Below, piece by piece: positions 7,590 through 15,223 of a DNA stretch of 27,845 bases (positions are counted from its first letter, which is position 1; each line of letters begins with the position of its first letter). Location: assembly GCA_036496265.1 (NCBI GenBank), contig DASXLL010000307.1, positions 1 through 27,845 of the forward strand, written 5' to 3'. Position numbers and translations under genes: made by a program. The stretch is from CAYLLN01 sp036496265 (GTDB lineage: Bacteria; Planctomycetota; Planctomycetia; Pirellulales; Pirellulaceae). Below the pieces are notes generated by a model. That model made no database searches, was not told the DNA's origin, and worked only from the letters and a program-made list of their open reading frames with translations.

Positions 7590-9125
7590 ATGAAACGTCG
7601 CTTGCGATCTGCGTTGTGGAAAATCGCTTATGCATTGCTCCTAACCCGAGCCGCCACTGCGGACGATCGCTTCGACGGCCTCGATACCTATATCCGCGAG
7701 GCAATGCAAAAATGGAAAATCCCCGGCCTGGCCATCGCCGTCGTCAAAGACGACGAACTGGTCGTTGCTCGTGGTTATGGTGTTTGTGAAATGGGCAGTG
7801 ACCGCGCGGTCACCAAGGACACGCCATTTCCCATCGCATCATGCACTAAGTCATTCACGGCAGCCTGCATCGGCATGCTCGTCGATGAAAAGAAGGTCCA
7901 ATGGGGCGACCCCGTTCAAAAACATTGGCCGACGTTCGCAGTAGCCGATTCGTATGTCACGCAGAATGCCACGCTCCGCGATATACTCTGCCATCGCACC
8001 GGCTTGGCCCGCGGCGACCTGCTATTTGTGAAGGGAGATTTCAGCAACGACGAAATCTTGCGACGACTTAAATTCCTGCCGCAAGCCGAGCCCTTTCGCA
8101 CGAAGATGACCTACAACAATCTGATGTACGGCGTTCTGGGTCAGGTAATCGAGCAAAAATCCGAAACGCCCTGGAATCAGTTTGTCGAGCAACGGCTCAT
8201 CCGCCCGCTCGGTATGACTTCGACATATATCACGCGTGTCCGCGTGCCGCCGGACCGAATCGCTACTCGGCATCGCAACTATGACGGCGAGATCGCCCCC
8301 GTGCGAAAGCCATTCCCCGACGAGCGCGTGGCAGAGTCCGGAGCGATCTATTCGTCCGTCATCGATATGACGAAATGGCTCCAGATGCATTTGCACGACG
8401 GCGAGCACCAACGCCAGCAACTGCTCAAGCCCGACACCATCCGCGACATGCACTCGCTGGTCCATGCCATTCCGATTCGCCGCCAACCCGACGCCAACGT
8501 TTATCGCTCCAAGTTGCTCGGCACCGGATACGGTTGGTTTGTAAATGACTATCGCGGTCGCGTTTTAATCCATCACGGCGGCGGTTGGGGGGCTGACATG
8601 GCGATCGTTCCCGAAGAACGGCTGGCGGTCGTCGTTCTGTCGAATCTGGATTTCAATCTCCTCGTCCAAATGCTCACCTGCGACATGATCGATGCCTACG
8701 TCGTCGGGCCGGAGCGGGCCTGGTCGAAGGAAAACAAATGGGATTTTTGGTTCGAGGTTGGTGGGCCAGAAGCCATGTTTCGCAGCCGCAACGAGCACAA
8801 GGCCGACCTCGACAAGACCCGCGCGCCAAATACCAAGCCATCACTGCCGCTCGATCGCTACGCCGGCCGCTACGAATCCGACTTATACGGTCCGCTCTTC
8901 GTTGAGTACAAAGACGGCCACCTTAGCGTCCAATTTGGCATCCGCGGCGGCGATCTCGACCACTGGCAAAACGACCAGTTCTACGGCCTCTCCATCGTCG
9001 AGCCCTTTCTCGATTGGCTCGTCAAATTCGAAGTCACCAACGTCAAAACCATTACCAGCCTCGAAGTCATTGGCGTCGGCTGGAAAGACCCCGACGAAAA
9101 ACACATTTTCCGCCGCATGCCGTAA
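7590..9125 (+). CDS. Exported serine hydrolase, class C beta-lactamase / penicillin-binding fold
   Basis: 511 residues from the ATG at 7590; this start puts a signal peptide (MKRRLRSALWKIAYALLLTRAATA) first, unlike the longer frame from 7554. Serine-hydrolase motifs: S84-C-T-K87 (SxxK nucleophile and base), Y175-N-N177 (YxN), and HHGGGWG near 330 in place of the KTG box, as in esterase or D-amino-peptidase-like members. LDRYAGRYESDLYGPLFVEYKDG near residue 430 looks like the C-terminal lipocalin-like DUF3471 domain. It probably acts outside the cytoplasm on a peptide, ester or peptidoglycan-derived substrate; true beta-lactamase activity is unlikely to be the main role. The M50-like gene begins 3 bp after its stop, so the two are likely co-transcribed. 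TATCTT lies 6 bp before the ATG and no Shine-Dalgarno is seen. Confidence 0.9.
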   Translation: MKRRLRSALWKIAYALLLTRAATADDRFDGLDTYIREAMQKWKIPGLAIAVVKDDELVVARGYGVCEMGSDRAVTKDTPFPIASCTKSFTAACIGMLVDEKKVQWGDPVQKHWPTFAVADSYVTQNATLRDILCHRTGLARGDLLFVKGDFSNDEILRRLKFLPQAEPFRTKMTYNNLMYGVLGQVIEQKSETPWNQFVEQRLIRPLGMTSTYITRVRVPPDRIATRHRNYDGEIAPVRKPFPDERVAESGAIYSSVIDMTKWLQMHLHDGEHQRQQLLKPDTIRDMHSLVHAIPIRRQPDANVYRSKLLGTGYGWFVNDYRGRVLIHHGGGWGADMAIVPEERLAVVVLSNLDFNLLVQMLTCDMIDAYVVGPERAWSKENKWDFWFEVGGPEAMFRSRNEHKADLDKTRAPNTKPSLPLDRYAGRYESDLYGPLFVEYKDGHLSVQFGIRGGDLDHWQNDQFYGLSIVEPFLDWLVKFEVTNVKTITSLEVIGVGWKDPDEKHIFRRMP

Positions 9126-9128
9126 ATC

Positions 9129-9638
9129 ATGCACCGTGTGCGCCAGATCGTCCTAATCGCCGCAGTTCTTGCCATCTCCTGGTTCGGAATGCAAGCCATT
9201 CACGAGCTCGGCCACGTCCTCGGTGCCTACCTAACCTGTGGCCGCATCGAGCGCATCGTTCTGAACCCCCTCACCATCTCGCGTACCGACCTCTCCGAAA
9301 ATCCACACCCCCTCCTCGTCGCCTGGGCCGGCCCAATCTTCGGCAGTAGCGCTCCTCTCTTGCTTTGGATGGCTGTGTTCTGTGCAGCAAAACACGCCAT
9401 TGTGCGACTAATGCGCCTCCTCCAATTCTTCGCCGGCTTCTGCCTCCTCTCCAACGGCCTTTACATCTCTCTCGGCGCCTTCCACCAGATCGGCGACTCC
9501 GGCGACCTTCTCCACCACGGTGCCCCAATCTGGCACCTTTGGCTCTTCGGCGCCCTCACCGCACCCCTCGGCCTGATTTTGTGGCACAAAATCGGGCCGC
9601 TTTCAGCCCTCACCCCAAGCAAAGCCACTACGACCTGA
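9129..9638 (+). CDS. HELGH-motif membrane protein (M50 metalloprotease-like)
   Basis: 169 residues, largely hydrophobic. The HELGH motif at 25-29 lies within the first hydrophobic segment (HExxH zinc site), as in M50/site-2-protease-like proteins. Further hydrophobic stretches occur around 63-80, 92-108 and 135-151. The second M50 zinc ligand motif is not obvious; D124 in GDSGDLLHHG, or the histidines beside it, are candidates, so catalytic competence is unproven. It follows the serine hydrolase gene by 3 bp. A truncated relative of its 3' half lies at 11355-11569, so this locus once carried at least two related copies. Confidence 0.8.
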   Translation: MHRVRQIVLIAAVLAISWFGMQAIHELGHVLGAYLTCGRIERIVLNPLTISRTDLSENPHPLLVAWAGPIFGSSAPLLLWMAVFCAAKHAIVRLMRLLQFFAGFCLLSNGLYISLGAFHQIGDSGDLLHHGAPIWHLWLFGALTAPLGLILWHKIGPLSALTPSKATTT

Positions 9639-9663
9639 GTTACCAGCTGAAGATGTCGTGCAA

Positions 9664-9694
9664 TTGACTTAGCTTGAGTAAGACGCTATCTTAC
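9664..9694 (+). promoter_or_regulatory. Candidate promoter and operator of the vapB-type gene
   Basis: TTGACT (9664-9669), a 17-bp spacer, then TATCTT (9687-9692) form a good sigma70-like promoter. A perfect inverted repeat GTAAGA-CGCTA-TCTTAC (9678-9694) overlaps the -10, as expected for an autoregulated toxin-antitoxin operator. The ATG is at 9699, 6 bp after the -10, with no Shine-Dalgarno, so the transcript could be leaderless. Confidence 0.6.
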
Positions 9695-9698
9695 GTTT

Positions 9699-9929
9699 AT
9701 GAAGACCACGATTTCCTCTAAAGGACAGATCGTTCTGCCCGCGGAGTTACGTGAACGCGACGCAATTCGGCCAGGCGCAGAGTTTGAAGTGCAACGTGTC
9801 GAAGCTGGCCGCTATCTGCTCAAAAAGCTGCCCTCCAAGGGCTCTACCGGTCTGGTTGACTGGCTCCTGGCCTGTCCCGAAAAAGGTTGGTTTCAACCGA
9901 TCGAGTCGGAATCGACCGACGATCTTTAA
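9699..9929 (+). CDS. Antitoxin, AbrB/MazE-type swapped-hairpin (VapB-like)
   Basis: 76 residues. The N-terminus MKTTISSKGQIVLPAELRE is the SpoVT/AbrB DNA-binding beta-hairpin motif. The C-terminal part (GSTGLVDWLLACPEKGWFQPIE) is the kind of tail that wraps the partner toxin. Eighteen bases separate its stop from the PIN-domain gene. Expected role: neutralise the toxin by direct binding and repress its own promoter through the inverted repeat at 9678-9694. The start is set by the AbrB motif. Confidence 0.9.
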   Translation: MKTTISSKGQIVLPAELRERDAIRPGAEFEVQRVEAGRYLLKKLPSKGSTGLVDWLLACPEKGWFQPIESESTDDL

Positions 9930-9947
9930 TTGCTGTGGGCCAGATCC

Positions 9948-10358
9948 ATGAAGTATCTCGTGGATGCCAACGTGTTAAGCGAAATGACCAAACCGCGCTC
10001 AGCGGTTGAGGTCATGGACTGGCTCCGCGACCACGATCATGAAAGCGTGGTCAACCCCATCATCCTCGGCGAACTGCAATACGGCATTCTATCGCTCCCG
10101 GCTGGCAAGCGACGGACCCGCTTGCAACAGTGGTTTGAATCCGGCCTCAAGCGACTCCATGTTCTCGATCTCGACACCGACACCGCCACGATCTGGGCCA
10201 TGCTGCTGGCCGAGCTCAAGCGAAAAGGCCGCGCCATGCCCGTGAAAGATAGCCTCATTGCTGCCACCGCCCGGCAACACGGTCTAACGGTCGCCACAAG
10301 GAATACGGGACATTTTCAACACGCCGGCGTCGGCACCCTTAATCCGTTTGGAAGCTGA
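9948..10358 (+). CDS. PIN-domain ribonuclease toxin (VapC-like)
   Basis: 136 residues. The PIN-domain acidic set is visible: D6 in MKYLVDAN, E42 in LGELQYG, and D101 in MPVKDSLIAATA. The usual C-terminal TRN..DF appears as TRNTGHF (N119), so the last acidic position is changed. VapC toxins are Mg-dependent RNases that cut tRNA or rRNA when free of antitoxin. The ATG at 9948 is chosen because it puts the first strand MKYLVDAN at the N-terminus; an in-frame TTG at 9930 would add six residues. It is paired with the antitoxin gene just upstream. Confidence 0.92.
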   Translation: MKYLVDANVLSEMTKPRSAVEVMDWLRDHDHESVVNPIILGELQYGILSLPAGKRRTRLQQWFESGLKRLHVLDLDTDTATIWAMLLAELKRKGRAMPVKDSLIAATARQHGLTVATRNTGHFQHAGVGTLNPFGS

Positions 10359-10761
10359 GTCAGTTCGCCCTGCATGGAACTGAATTCTGCAACCTTCTCC
10401 CCTGCATTTTCACGGGTCGAATGGGATTAGGGATTAACGGTCGACGGCAAGCGGAAAACGAAAATGCACGCCACAACCGAACTTTCGGGACACGGTTTAA
10501 CGGCGAGGAAAACGCTTGACACTTTGCTGCCGCACATAAACTGCGAGCTAGGATTTGGTCGTAGGCATTTCGAACGCTGGGAACTGGAAAGCATGGCCTT
10601 GCTCTGCGCCCTGTTTGCCACGTCGATAATTGAATTCGGCTGAAACCCAACTTTTGGGTCCAAGTTGACTGCGAAGATCGTGGCGGATCAAAAGCAAACT
10701 TGCGCCCTCTTGAATCGTCGTCAACTTGAGCGCCTGTCAAATTGAACCGACGAATGCCCAC
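10359..10761. other. Intergenic region, no gene seen
   Basis: 403 bp between the vapC-type gene and the zinc-ribbon gene. The open frames here lack recognisable features. At 10645-10668 two mutually exclusive small hairpins overlap: ACCCAA/TTGGGT (10645-10650 with 10654-10659) and CAACTT/AAGTTG (10648-10653 with 10663-10668). A TTGACA at 10516 has no well-spaced -10. Confidence 0.45.
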
Positions 10762-11301
10762 ATGGCGTCAATGAACCTCTTGCAGAAGACTTGTCCGTAT
10801 TGCGCCGAGTTCATCAAGGCCGCCGCTACGGTCTGTCGATTTTGCAATCGTGAACTTCCAAGGGAAATGTCCGCTGCGCCAAATAATTCCGCTCGCGCAT
10901 ATTCTCCCTGCAAAGGCTGTGGCGGCTTAACAAGGTCGGCATTCATGGAGATAACCGCGGGACTGTGTCGAGAATGCGCTATCACGGCAGGCACGGTCGG
11001 CGAAGGCGAGCCAATCGTCGAGGAGTCATACATTTACGGTGAAAAGGGAATTACGGTCCCCGGCGGGATTCCGGCCCGCTCCGGCTACATAAGGAACGAC
11101 GCGCTCATCTGCGCTCATTGCGGTCATAAAGGCGGCGTGCAAACGAAAACTGAGGAACGAAAAGAAGGCGTCAGTGGGACCAAGTTAAGCGCTGCCGTTC
11201 TAACTGGCGGGTGGTCCGTATTGTTCAGTGGACTTTCGGAGAATCAGCGAGTGGTTGCCTGTTATTGCGAAAAGTGTGGAATCCAGTCTACCGTTCGTTA
11301 G
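10762..11301 (+). CDS. Triple zinc-ribbon protein of unknown function
   Basis: 179 residues from the ATG at 10762 (a second ATG at 10771 is equally possible). Six CxxC motifs make three probable zinc ribbons: CPYC with CRFC in the first 35 residues, CKGC with CREC in the middle, and CAHC with CEKC near the C-terminus. The first ribbon (KTCPYCAEFIKAAATVCRFC) matches the generic cytosolic zinc-ribbon type found in many uncharacterised bacterial proteins. A short hydrophobic stretch (LSAAVLTGGWSVLFSGL) lies between the two cysteine pairs of the last ribbon. It sits between a vapBC-type pair and a truncated M50-like fragment. No function can be assigned. Confidence 0.8.
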   Translation: MASMNLLQKTCPYCAEFIKAAATVCRFCNRELPREMSAAPNNSARAYSPCKGCGGLTRSAFMEITAGLCRECAITAGTVGEGEPIVEESYIYGEKGITVPGGIPARSGYIRNDALICAHCGHKGGVQTKTEERKEGVSGTKLSAAVLTGGWSVLFSGLSENQRVVACYCEKCGIQSTVR

Positions 11302-11354
11302 AACTTTCCACTCCTCATTTGGCGACTAGCCGAAACGGCTCACCTTCCCGTACC

Positions 11355-11569
11355 ATCTCCTCCAATTCTTCACCGGCTTCTGCCTCATCGCCAACGGCCT
11401 CTACACCTCCCTCGGTGCCTTCCACCACATCGGCGACTCCGGCGACCTTCTCCACCACGGCGCTCCAATCTGGCAACTCTGGCTCTTCGGCGCCCTCACC
11501 GCGCCACTCGGCCTATTCTTGTGGCACATGCTGGGGCCGCAATTCGGAATAGGTGCGGTGGGCAACTAG
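11355..11569 (+). pseudogene. 3' remnant of a second HELGH (M50-like) gene
   Basis: From about 11355 to 11541 the DNA matches 9415-9602, the 3' half of the M50-like gene. In frame from 11360 it reads LQFFTGFCLIANGLYTSLG and continues to a TAG at 11567-11569, 69 codons in all. There is no start codon, an in-frame TAG lies upstream at 11327, and the HELGH half is missing. By eye about 21 of some 185 aligned bases differ, mostly at third codon positions. The remnant therefore diverged while still coding and was truncated later; it is not a fresh duplication. Confidence 0.88.
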
Positions 11570-11844
11570 CTCAATGACACCCCGACATCTCTGAACCTCT
11601 TTCCGCAGTTTGTTCGTGCGACCGCGTAGGGCCTCAAAGCAGAAAAGATTTTACGCCTCCAAATCCAGGGTGAGAAAATGCGGTGCGAAAGCGTCGGAGC
11701 GTCGTTGTTCACCGCATCCGGCAAAAAATATTGCAATTGATCTATGAAATTGCAACAATACAACCGCAATTGGAGGGGTTTAGTCCTTGTTTAATTCCCG
11801 TGTTTTGGCATCGCCCCCCAACATCCAACGGAGAGAATGAATCT

Positions 11845-12687
11845 ATGAGCGGTGGCGTCTCTTCAGGTACTGGAATTGGAACTGGGGCTGGTGTTTCAGG
11901 TGGCGGCGGAGTTCCGCCCAATCCGCCCCCTCCGGGAGGTCCTGGAATTCCTCCCGCGGCTGGCGGTGGCGGCGGAATCAATCCCGCTGATGGTGCAGTC
12001 CCCCCTGACTATACAAAAACAGCCGAGTTCGCCCTGTGGGTCGAATACGAAAAAGTCGCGATGCATTTCAACGAGCTTACCGTGAGGCTCCGCACTCAAG
12101 CATTGGGCGGTTTGGCTGGTGTGGTGGCTATTTCTGGATTCGCCGTCAATTTCTCTCAAAAATCCGGTTCTGATGCACAGTGGCTTATCTTCTTCGGATC
12201 TCTGCTCTTCTTTGCGTTCGCCTGGCTCGCGATTTGGATCCTGGACATCAAGTACTACAATAAGCTCCTCGTCGGAGCGGTTACGGCAATCTTGGATCAC
12301 GAAAAAAAATCGAAAGAACGATCGCCTGATTGGCCAATTGAATTGAGCACGGAAATCCATGATGCAATCCCAATGCACGAAGTTCCGATAAGAAGCTTTT
12401 ACCTGCTGGTTTTGAGTCCGCTCATCCTTGGCGTGTTCTATACGGGATATGAGGCTTTTTTCCGACCCCCAGCCGGCAATCCCGATCCACTTGAATACAA
12501 GATTCAACTCAATACCCCCGACGTCTTAAAAATCGCTCCCGATCCGGCTAAGATAGACCACAAGGTCGAGTTGAGCGTGCCGAGCCCCGTTAAAGTTGCG
12601 CCAGAGCCAGCGCGAGTGGATCAAAAAATCGAAGTCAAGATACCCGATGGCGTGAAAGTCATTTCCGAGCCCGCGAAATCCAATTGA
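11845..12687 (+). CDS. Gly/Pro-rich membrane protein with C-terminal repeats
   Basis: 280 residues from the ATG at 11845; a longer open frame from 11683 exists but adds nothing recognisable. Residues 1-55 are almost only Gly, Pro, Ser and Ala, a disordered tail. A helical segment with YEKVAMHFNELTVRLRTQALGG follows, then TM1 (about 87-103), TM2 (113-133) and TM3 (184-201), with a loop of about 50 residues between TM2 and TM3. The C-terminus carries three imperfect 21-residue repeats (about 217-237, 238-258, 259-279), each with a (K/E)(I/V)xL..P..(V/L)K(I/V) beta-like stretch and an APDPAK/APEPAR/SEPAK turn. Family not recognised. The deoxyribosyltransferase-like gene starts 50 bp downstream on the same strand, so a shared transcript is likely. 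Confidence 0.8.
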   Translation: MSGGVSSGTGIGTGAGVSGGGGVPPNPPPPGGPGIPPAAGGGGGINPADGAVPPDYTKTAEFALWVEYEKVAMHFNELTVRLRTQALGGLAGVVAISGFAVNFSQKSGSDAQWLIFFGSLLFFAFAWLAIWILDIKYYNKLLVGAVTAILDHEKKSKERSPDWPIELSTEIHDAIPMHEVPIRSFYLLVLSPLILGVFYTGYEAFFRPPAGNPDPLEYKIQLNTPDVLKIAPDPAKIDHKVELSVPSPVKVAPEPARVDQKIEVKIPDGVKVISEPAKSN

Positions 12688-12737
12688 ACCTCGCAGCTCG
12701 ATCAGCGATCACCGAGGTATCTTTGGAGCGTCGGAAA

Positions 12738-13223
12738 ATGTCCAAAGAATACCTCGCTACCATTTACTTGGCAGGACCGCTTTTTACACAGGCCGAATGG
12801 CAATGGAATGAGCGCTTGGCCGATAAGTTGCGCGAAGGCTTCTTGAACGTGATTCTCCCGCAAAGCACGGCGGAACCGATGCTCAAAGGAGAAAAACCGT
12901 TCGATCCCGGCCTGCTATTCCGCGAAAACATAGACGGGATCGAACGCGCTGATGCCGTTGTCGCCATTTTTGACGGAGCGGACGCAGACTCGGGCACTTC
13001 TTGGGAGTGCGGCTATGCTTTTAAGGCCCGCAAACCCGTGATCGGAGTCCGCACCGATATTCGCGCCGGCGGTGACGACCCGGCGATGTCAATCAATCTG
13101 ATGTTGTCTGCCGCGTGTGCGGATTTCGTGCATGTGCCCCTGGCGGAGCGAGGCAAGGTCGCTCGCGTCGCCATCGATGTTATTGCTGCGGTCAAGCGCG
13201 TCCTTCGCAAAGAAACGCTTTGA
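12738..13223 (+). CDS. Nucleoside 2-deoxyribosyltransferase-like protein
   Basis: 161 residues. Motifs of the Nuc_deoxyrib_tr fold: IYLAGPLF at 9-16, ERADAVVAIFDGADADSGTSWECGYAF at 69-95 with acidic D72, D79 and D84, and the candidate catalytic E90, then KPVIGVRTDIR. Classical enzymes exchange the base on 2'-deoxynucleosides through a covalent glutamyl intermediate; relatives hydrolyse nucleotides, and the fold is related to TIR/STIR sensors. The start at 12738 is supported by GGAG at 12725-12728, nine bases upstream; an in-frame TTG at 12684 overlaps the previous stop but is less likely. Its partner seems to be the membrane protein just upstream. Whether it serves salvage, nucleotide clean-up or defence is open. 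Confidence 0.86.
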   Translation: MSKEYLATIYLAGPLFTQAEWQWNERLADKLREGFLNVILPQSTAEPMLKGEKPFDPGLLFRENIDGIERADAVVAIFDGADADSGTSWECGYAFKARKPVIGVRTDIRAGGDDPAMSINLMLSAACADFVHVPLAERGKVARVAIDVIAAVKRVLRKETL

Positions 13224-13308
13224 GTCTCAACCGTCACCAGCGGAATTATTTTGGCAACCGTGCACCAAGCAAAGCAGCCCCATAAACGGCCGGATGTTGA
13301 CTGACGGT

Positions 13309-13566
13309 TTACTGCGACGAATCGTCGTCCGTCGTCCCATAGCGCTTCGCGATTTTGCCGCCGACCCAAATGAGAATAAATCCGAGTGCTGACATGGCTA
13401 CAATAATCGAGAAGCAGAGCAAAATTGCCCACTCGCCACCGTATCGCTTAATGTCTCGAACTGCGACACCAGCACCGACGGGGATGGCCAAAGCGATCAG
13501 TGCCATGCCGGCCATTTTTATCAGGCCAGGAATTCCTTCCTTAGTGCTCGGGGGATAATTCTCCAC
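13309..13566 (-). CDS. Small two-helix membrane protein, unknown
   Basis: 85 residues with two hydrophobic helices (about 15-36 and 45-70) separated by DIKRYGGE, and an acidic C-terminus TDDDSSQ. It converges with the deoxyribosyltransferase-like gene. Its first 26 bp overlap the end of the 50-codon frame at 13541-13693, which suggests translational coupling. No family recognised. Confidence 0.65.
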   Translation of the reverse strand: MENYPPSTKEGIPGLIKMAGMALIALAIPVGAGVAVRDIKRYGGEWAILLCFSIIVAMSALGFILIWVGGKIAKRYGTTDDDSSQ

Positions 13567-13693
13567 GGTCTAGCCCTTCTTCGGCTGCTTCGTAGCGTCC
13601 ATGCCCCTGATTATAGTTGGCGGCATAGGCAATATCTTCTGCTACCGCCTTACGTCGGCAGAAACCGCATTTCGGCCACTTCGGCGGCGGCAC
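13541..13693 (-). CDS. Possible 50-residue CxxC protein
   Basis: GTG-started frame 28 bp behind the aldehyde dehydrogenase stop codon. It reads VPPPKWPKCGFCRRKAV, then an acidic, helical tail ending EEGLDRGELSPEH. A single CxxC (C9, C12) suggests half of a zinc ribbon. GAGGAG lies just before the GTG but only 3 bases away, and there is no ATG. It overlaps the next gene (13566) by 26 bp. The balanced, soluble-looking composition and the overlap favour a real gene; the weak start argues against. Confidence 0.35.
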   Translation of the reverse strand: MPPPKWPKCGFCRRKAVAEDIAYAANYNQGHGRYEAAEEGLDRGELSPEH

Positions 13694-13721
13694 GATCTCC
13701 TCGCGCGGACCCCGAACCCGC

Positions 13722-15173
13722 TCAAGCCACCTGATACGCCCGATTCCGAAACAAGAAATCGATAATGTTTCCTTCGTGCGGCTGTAGCCAGTTCAATTTG
13801 CTGGTGGGAATCGGCCCGATGTTGAGCCGGTCGATGTGAACGTTGTCGCTGAGTTGCTGAATCAGTTTTTCATTCTTCGTGATGCCGGTGCAGACGAGCG
13901 TGCCGCCCATTTTTTCCAGCATCTGGTCCTGCGGGCATTCGACGACCGTGGAAAAGGGAAACATATATTCCTTCTTCGCAATCGACGCTTCCGGAGAGCT
14001 GCAATGCACGATCATCGGTCGTAAATAATCGCAGCGTTCCTTTTCGATCAGCCGCGGACCGAACTTAGCAGTCATATCCGTGACGCCGTTCTCCTTGAGA
14101 TCGGCTTCAATCATCCCCCACACGGCTTTCGCCTGCCCCGGCACGGTGAACGCCGCAATCCCCGCTTTCGGATCTTCCGGCGGCAGCGCCTCGATCGGCC
14201 CGATTCGCTCGGCAATCGCCTGAGCGATTTCCTTCGTGTGCCGCGAAGCCCAGATGCCCGAGCAGTTGATGCAACCCCGGCCCGAATTGATGTAAATGCT
14301 CTCCACCATCAAATCGAGATATTTTTCCCAGTTATCCACCTCGTCATCGCCCAGCATGATCTTGCTAAATCCCGGACCATGTGCCTGAACCCGCGGGTTG
14401 CCCTTATACCGCTCCACCGTCGCCGTACCGCCAAAAATCATCGCCCGCGTGCAATGCTCCAGCACCGCCGCCCCCGCTTCCGCGCCGCCCGGATAAACCG
14501 CAAAGACTTCAGCCGGAATTCCCGCCTGGATGTAAGCCGCGATCATGCGAAACGGTGTCCACGGCTCCTGCGGCCCCGGCTTCAAAACCAACCCCAGCTG
14601 CAACGGAATCACCGGCAGCCATAGCGTATGCACACCCGGCGAATTCGAAGGCAACACCGCGCTCAGCACCGGTGCCTGCGCCTGATAGCTGACAACGACG
14701 CCGCGACTCTCCGTCCCCCAGCCCTTCGTCAAAATATTGAGGTCCAGCCCTCGCGTCAGGCAATCCAAAATCTTCCCCATGTTCGCCATGACGAAGCTGT
14801 TCTTCGACATGTTCATTTTGCACATGTGCTCCGGCAGCCCCGTGCTCGCCGACTGCTGATGAGCAAACTCATCCGGCGTCTGCGTCCCATCGCCAATCGG
14901 CAGCGTCGCCTTCTCGTACAACTCGCCCGCCTTTTTCACCTTCTCCAGCAATTCCGCAATCGGAATCTGCCGCAGAATATCGCGAGCCTTCTGCGCCGTC
15001 CGCATGTCGCGGCCAATAATGCCGCCATTCGCCTGGCTGACCTTCGCAATCGGCTCCCCCGTGATGAAGTGCTTGACCTCATCCACTTCCAGCGACTCGT
15101 ACGGCTTGCCCCAACGCAGAACAGGAATTTTCAAAGGATTGGCCACGTCAATGTTTCCGGCGTAAAAGGACAA
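13722..15173 (-). CDS. Aldehyde dehydrogenase superfamily protein (acyl reductase-like)
   Basis: 483 residues; the best start is a TTG at 15173, since a stop lies six codons upstream and no ATG is near. The NAD(P)-aldehyde dehydrogenase fold is visible: VLPSNSPGVHTLWLPVIP at 173-190, VLKPG with K198, IFGGT at 246-250, and NSGRGC with the candidate catalytic C301 (a second Cys at 304). The motif differs from the usual NxGQxC, and the protein looks closer to acyl-CoA/acyl-enzyme reductases than to classical aldehyde oxidisers. With the AMP-forming ligase encoded upstream it could reduce an activated carboxylate to an aldehyde, or run in reverse. The direction and substrate are inference. The genes between the two are a toxin-antitoxin pair and a hypothetical. 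Confidence 0.85.
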   Translation of the reverse strand: MSFYAGNIDVANPLKIPVLRWGKPYESLEVDEVKHFITGEPIAKVSQANGGIIGRDMRTAQKARDILRQIPIAELLEKVKKAGELYEKATLPIGDGTQTPDEFAHQQSASTGLPEHMCKMNMSKNSFVMANMGKILDCLTRGLDLNILTKGWGTESRGVVVSYQAQAPVLSAVLPSNSPGVHTLWLPVIPLQLGLVLKPGPQEPWTPFRMIAAYIQAGIPAEVFAVYPGGAEAGAAVLEHCTRAMIFGGTATVERYKGNPRVQAHGPGFSKIMLGDDEVDNWEKYLDLMVESIYINSGRGCINCSGIWASRHTKEIAQAIAERIGPIEALPPEDPKAGIAAFTVPGQAKAVWGMIEADLKENGVTDMTAKFGPRLIEKERCDYLRPMIVHCSSPEASIAKKEYMFPFSTVVECPQDQMLEKMGGTLVCTGITKNEKLIQQLSDNVHIDRLNIGPIPTSKLNWLQPHEGNIIDFLFRNRAYQVA

Positions 15174-15223
15174 AGGTTGTTCAAACAGATATTAGACGAT
15201 GGCGGCATACCCTGCCAGCCGCG

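Noticed and set aside
10516..10542. Promoter TTGACA ... TAAACT for the zinc-ribbon gene
   Set aside because: Spacing is only 15 bp and it is over 200 bp from the start codon.
10360..10761. 133-codon minus-strand frame in the intergenic gap
   Set aside because: No motif, no ribosome site and irregular composition; the gap is better left empty.
13229..13309. 8-bp inverted repeat AACCGTCA/TGACGGTT between convergent genes
   Set aside because: Short arms with a 65-bp loop and no T-run; may be chance.
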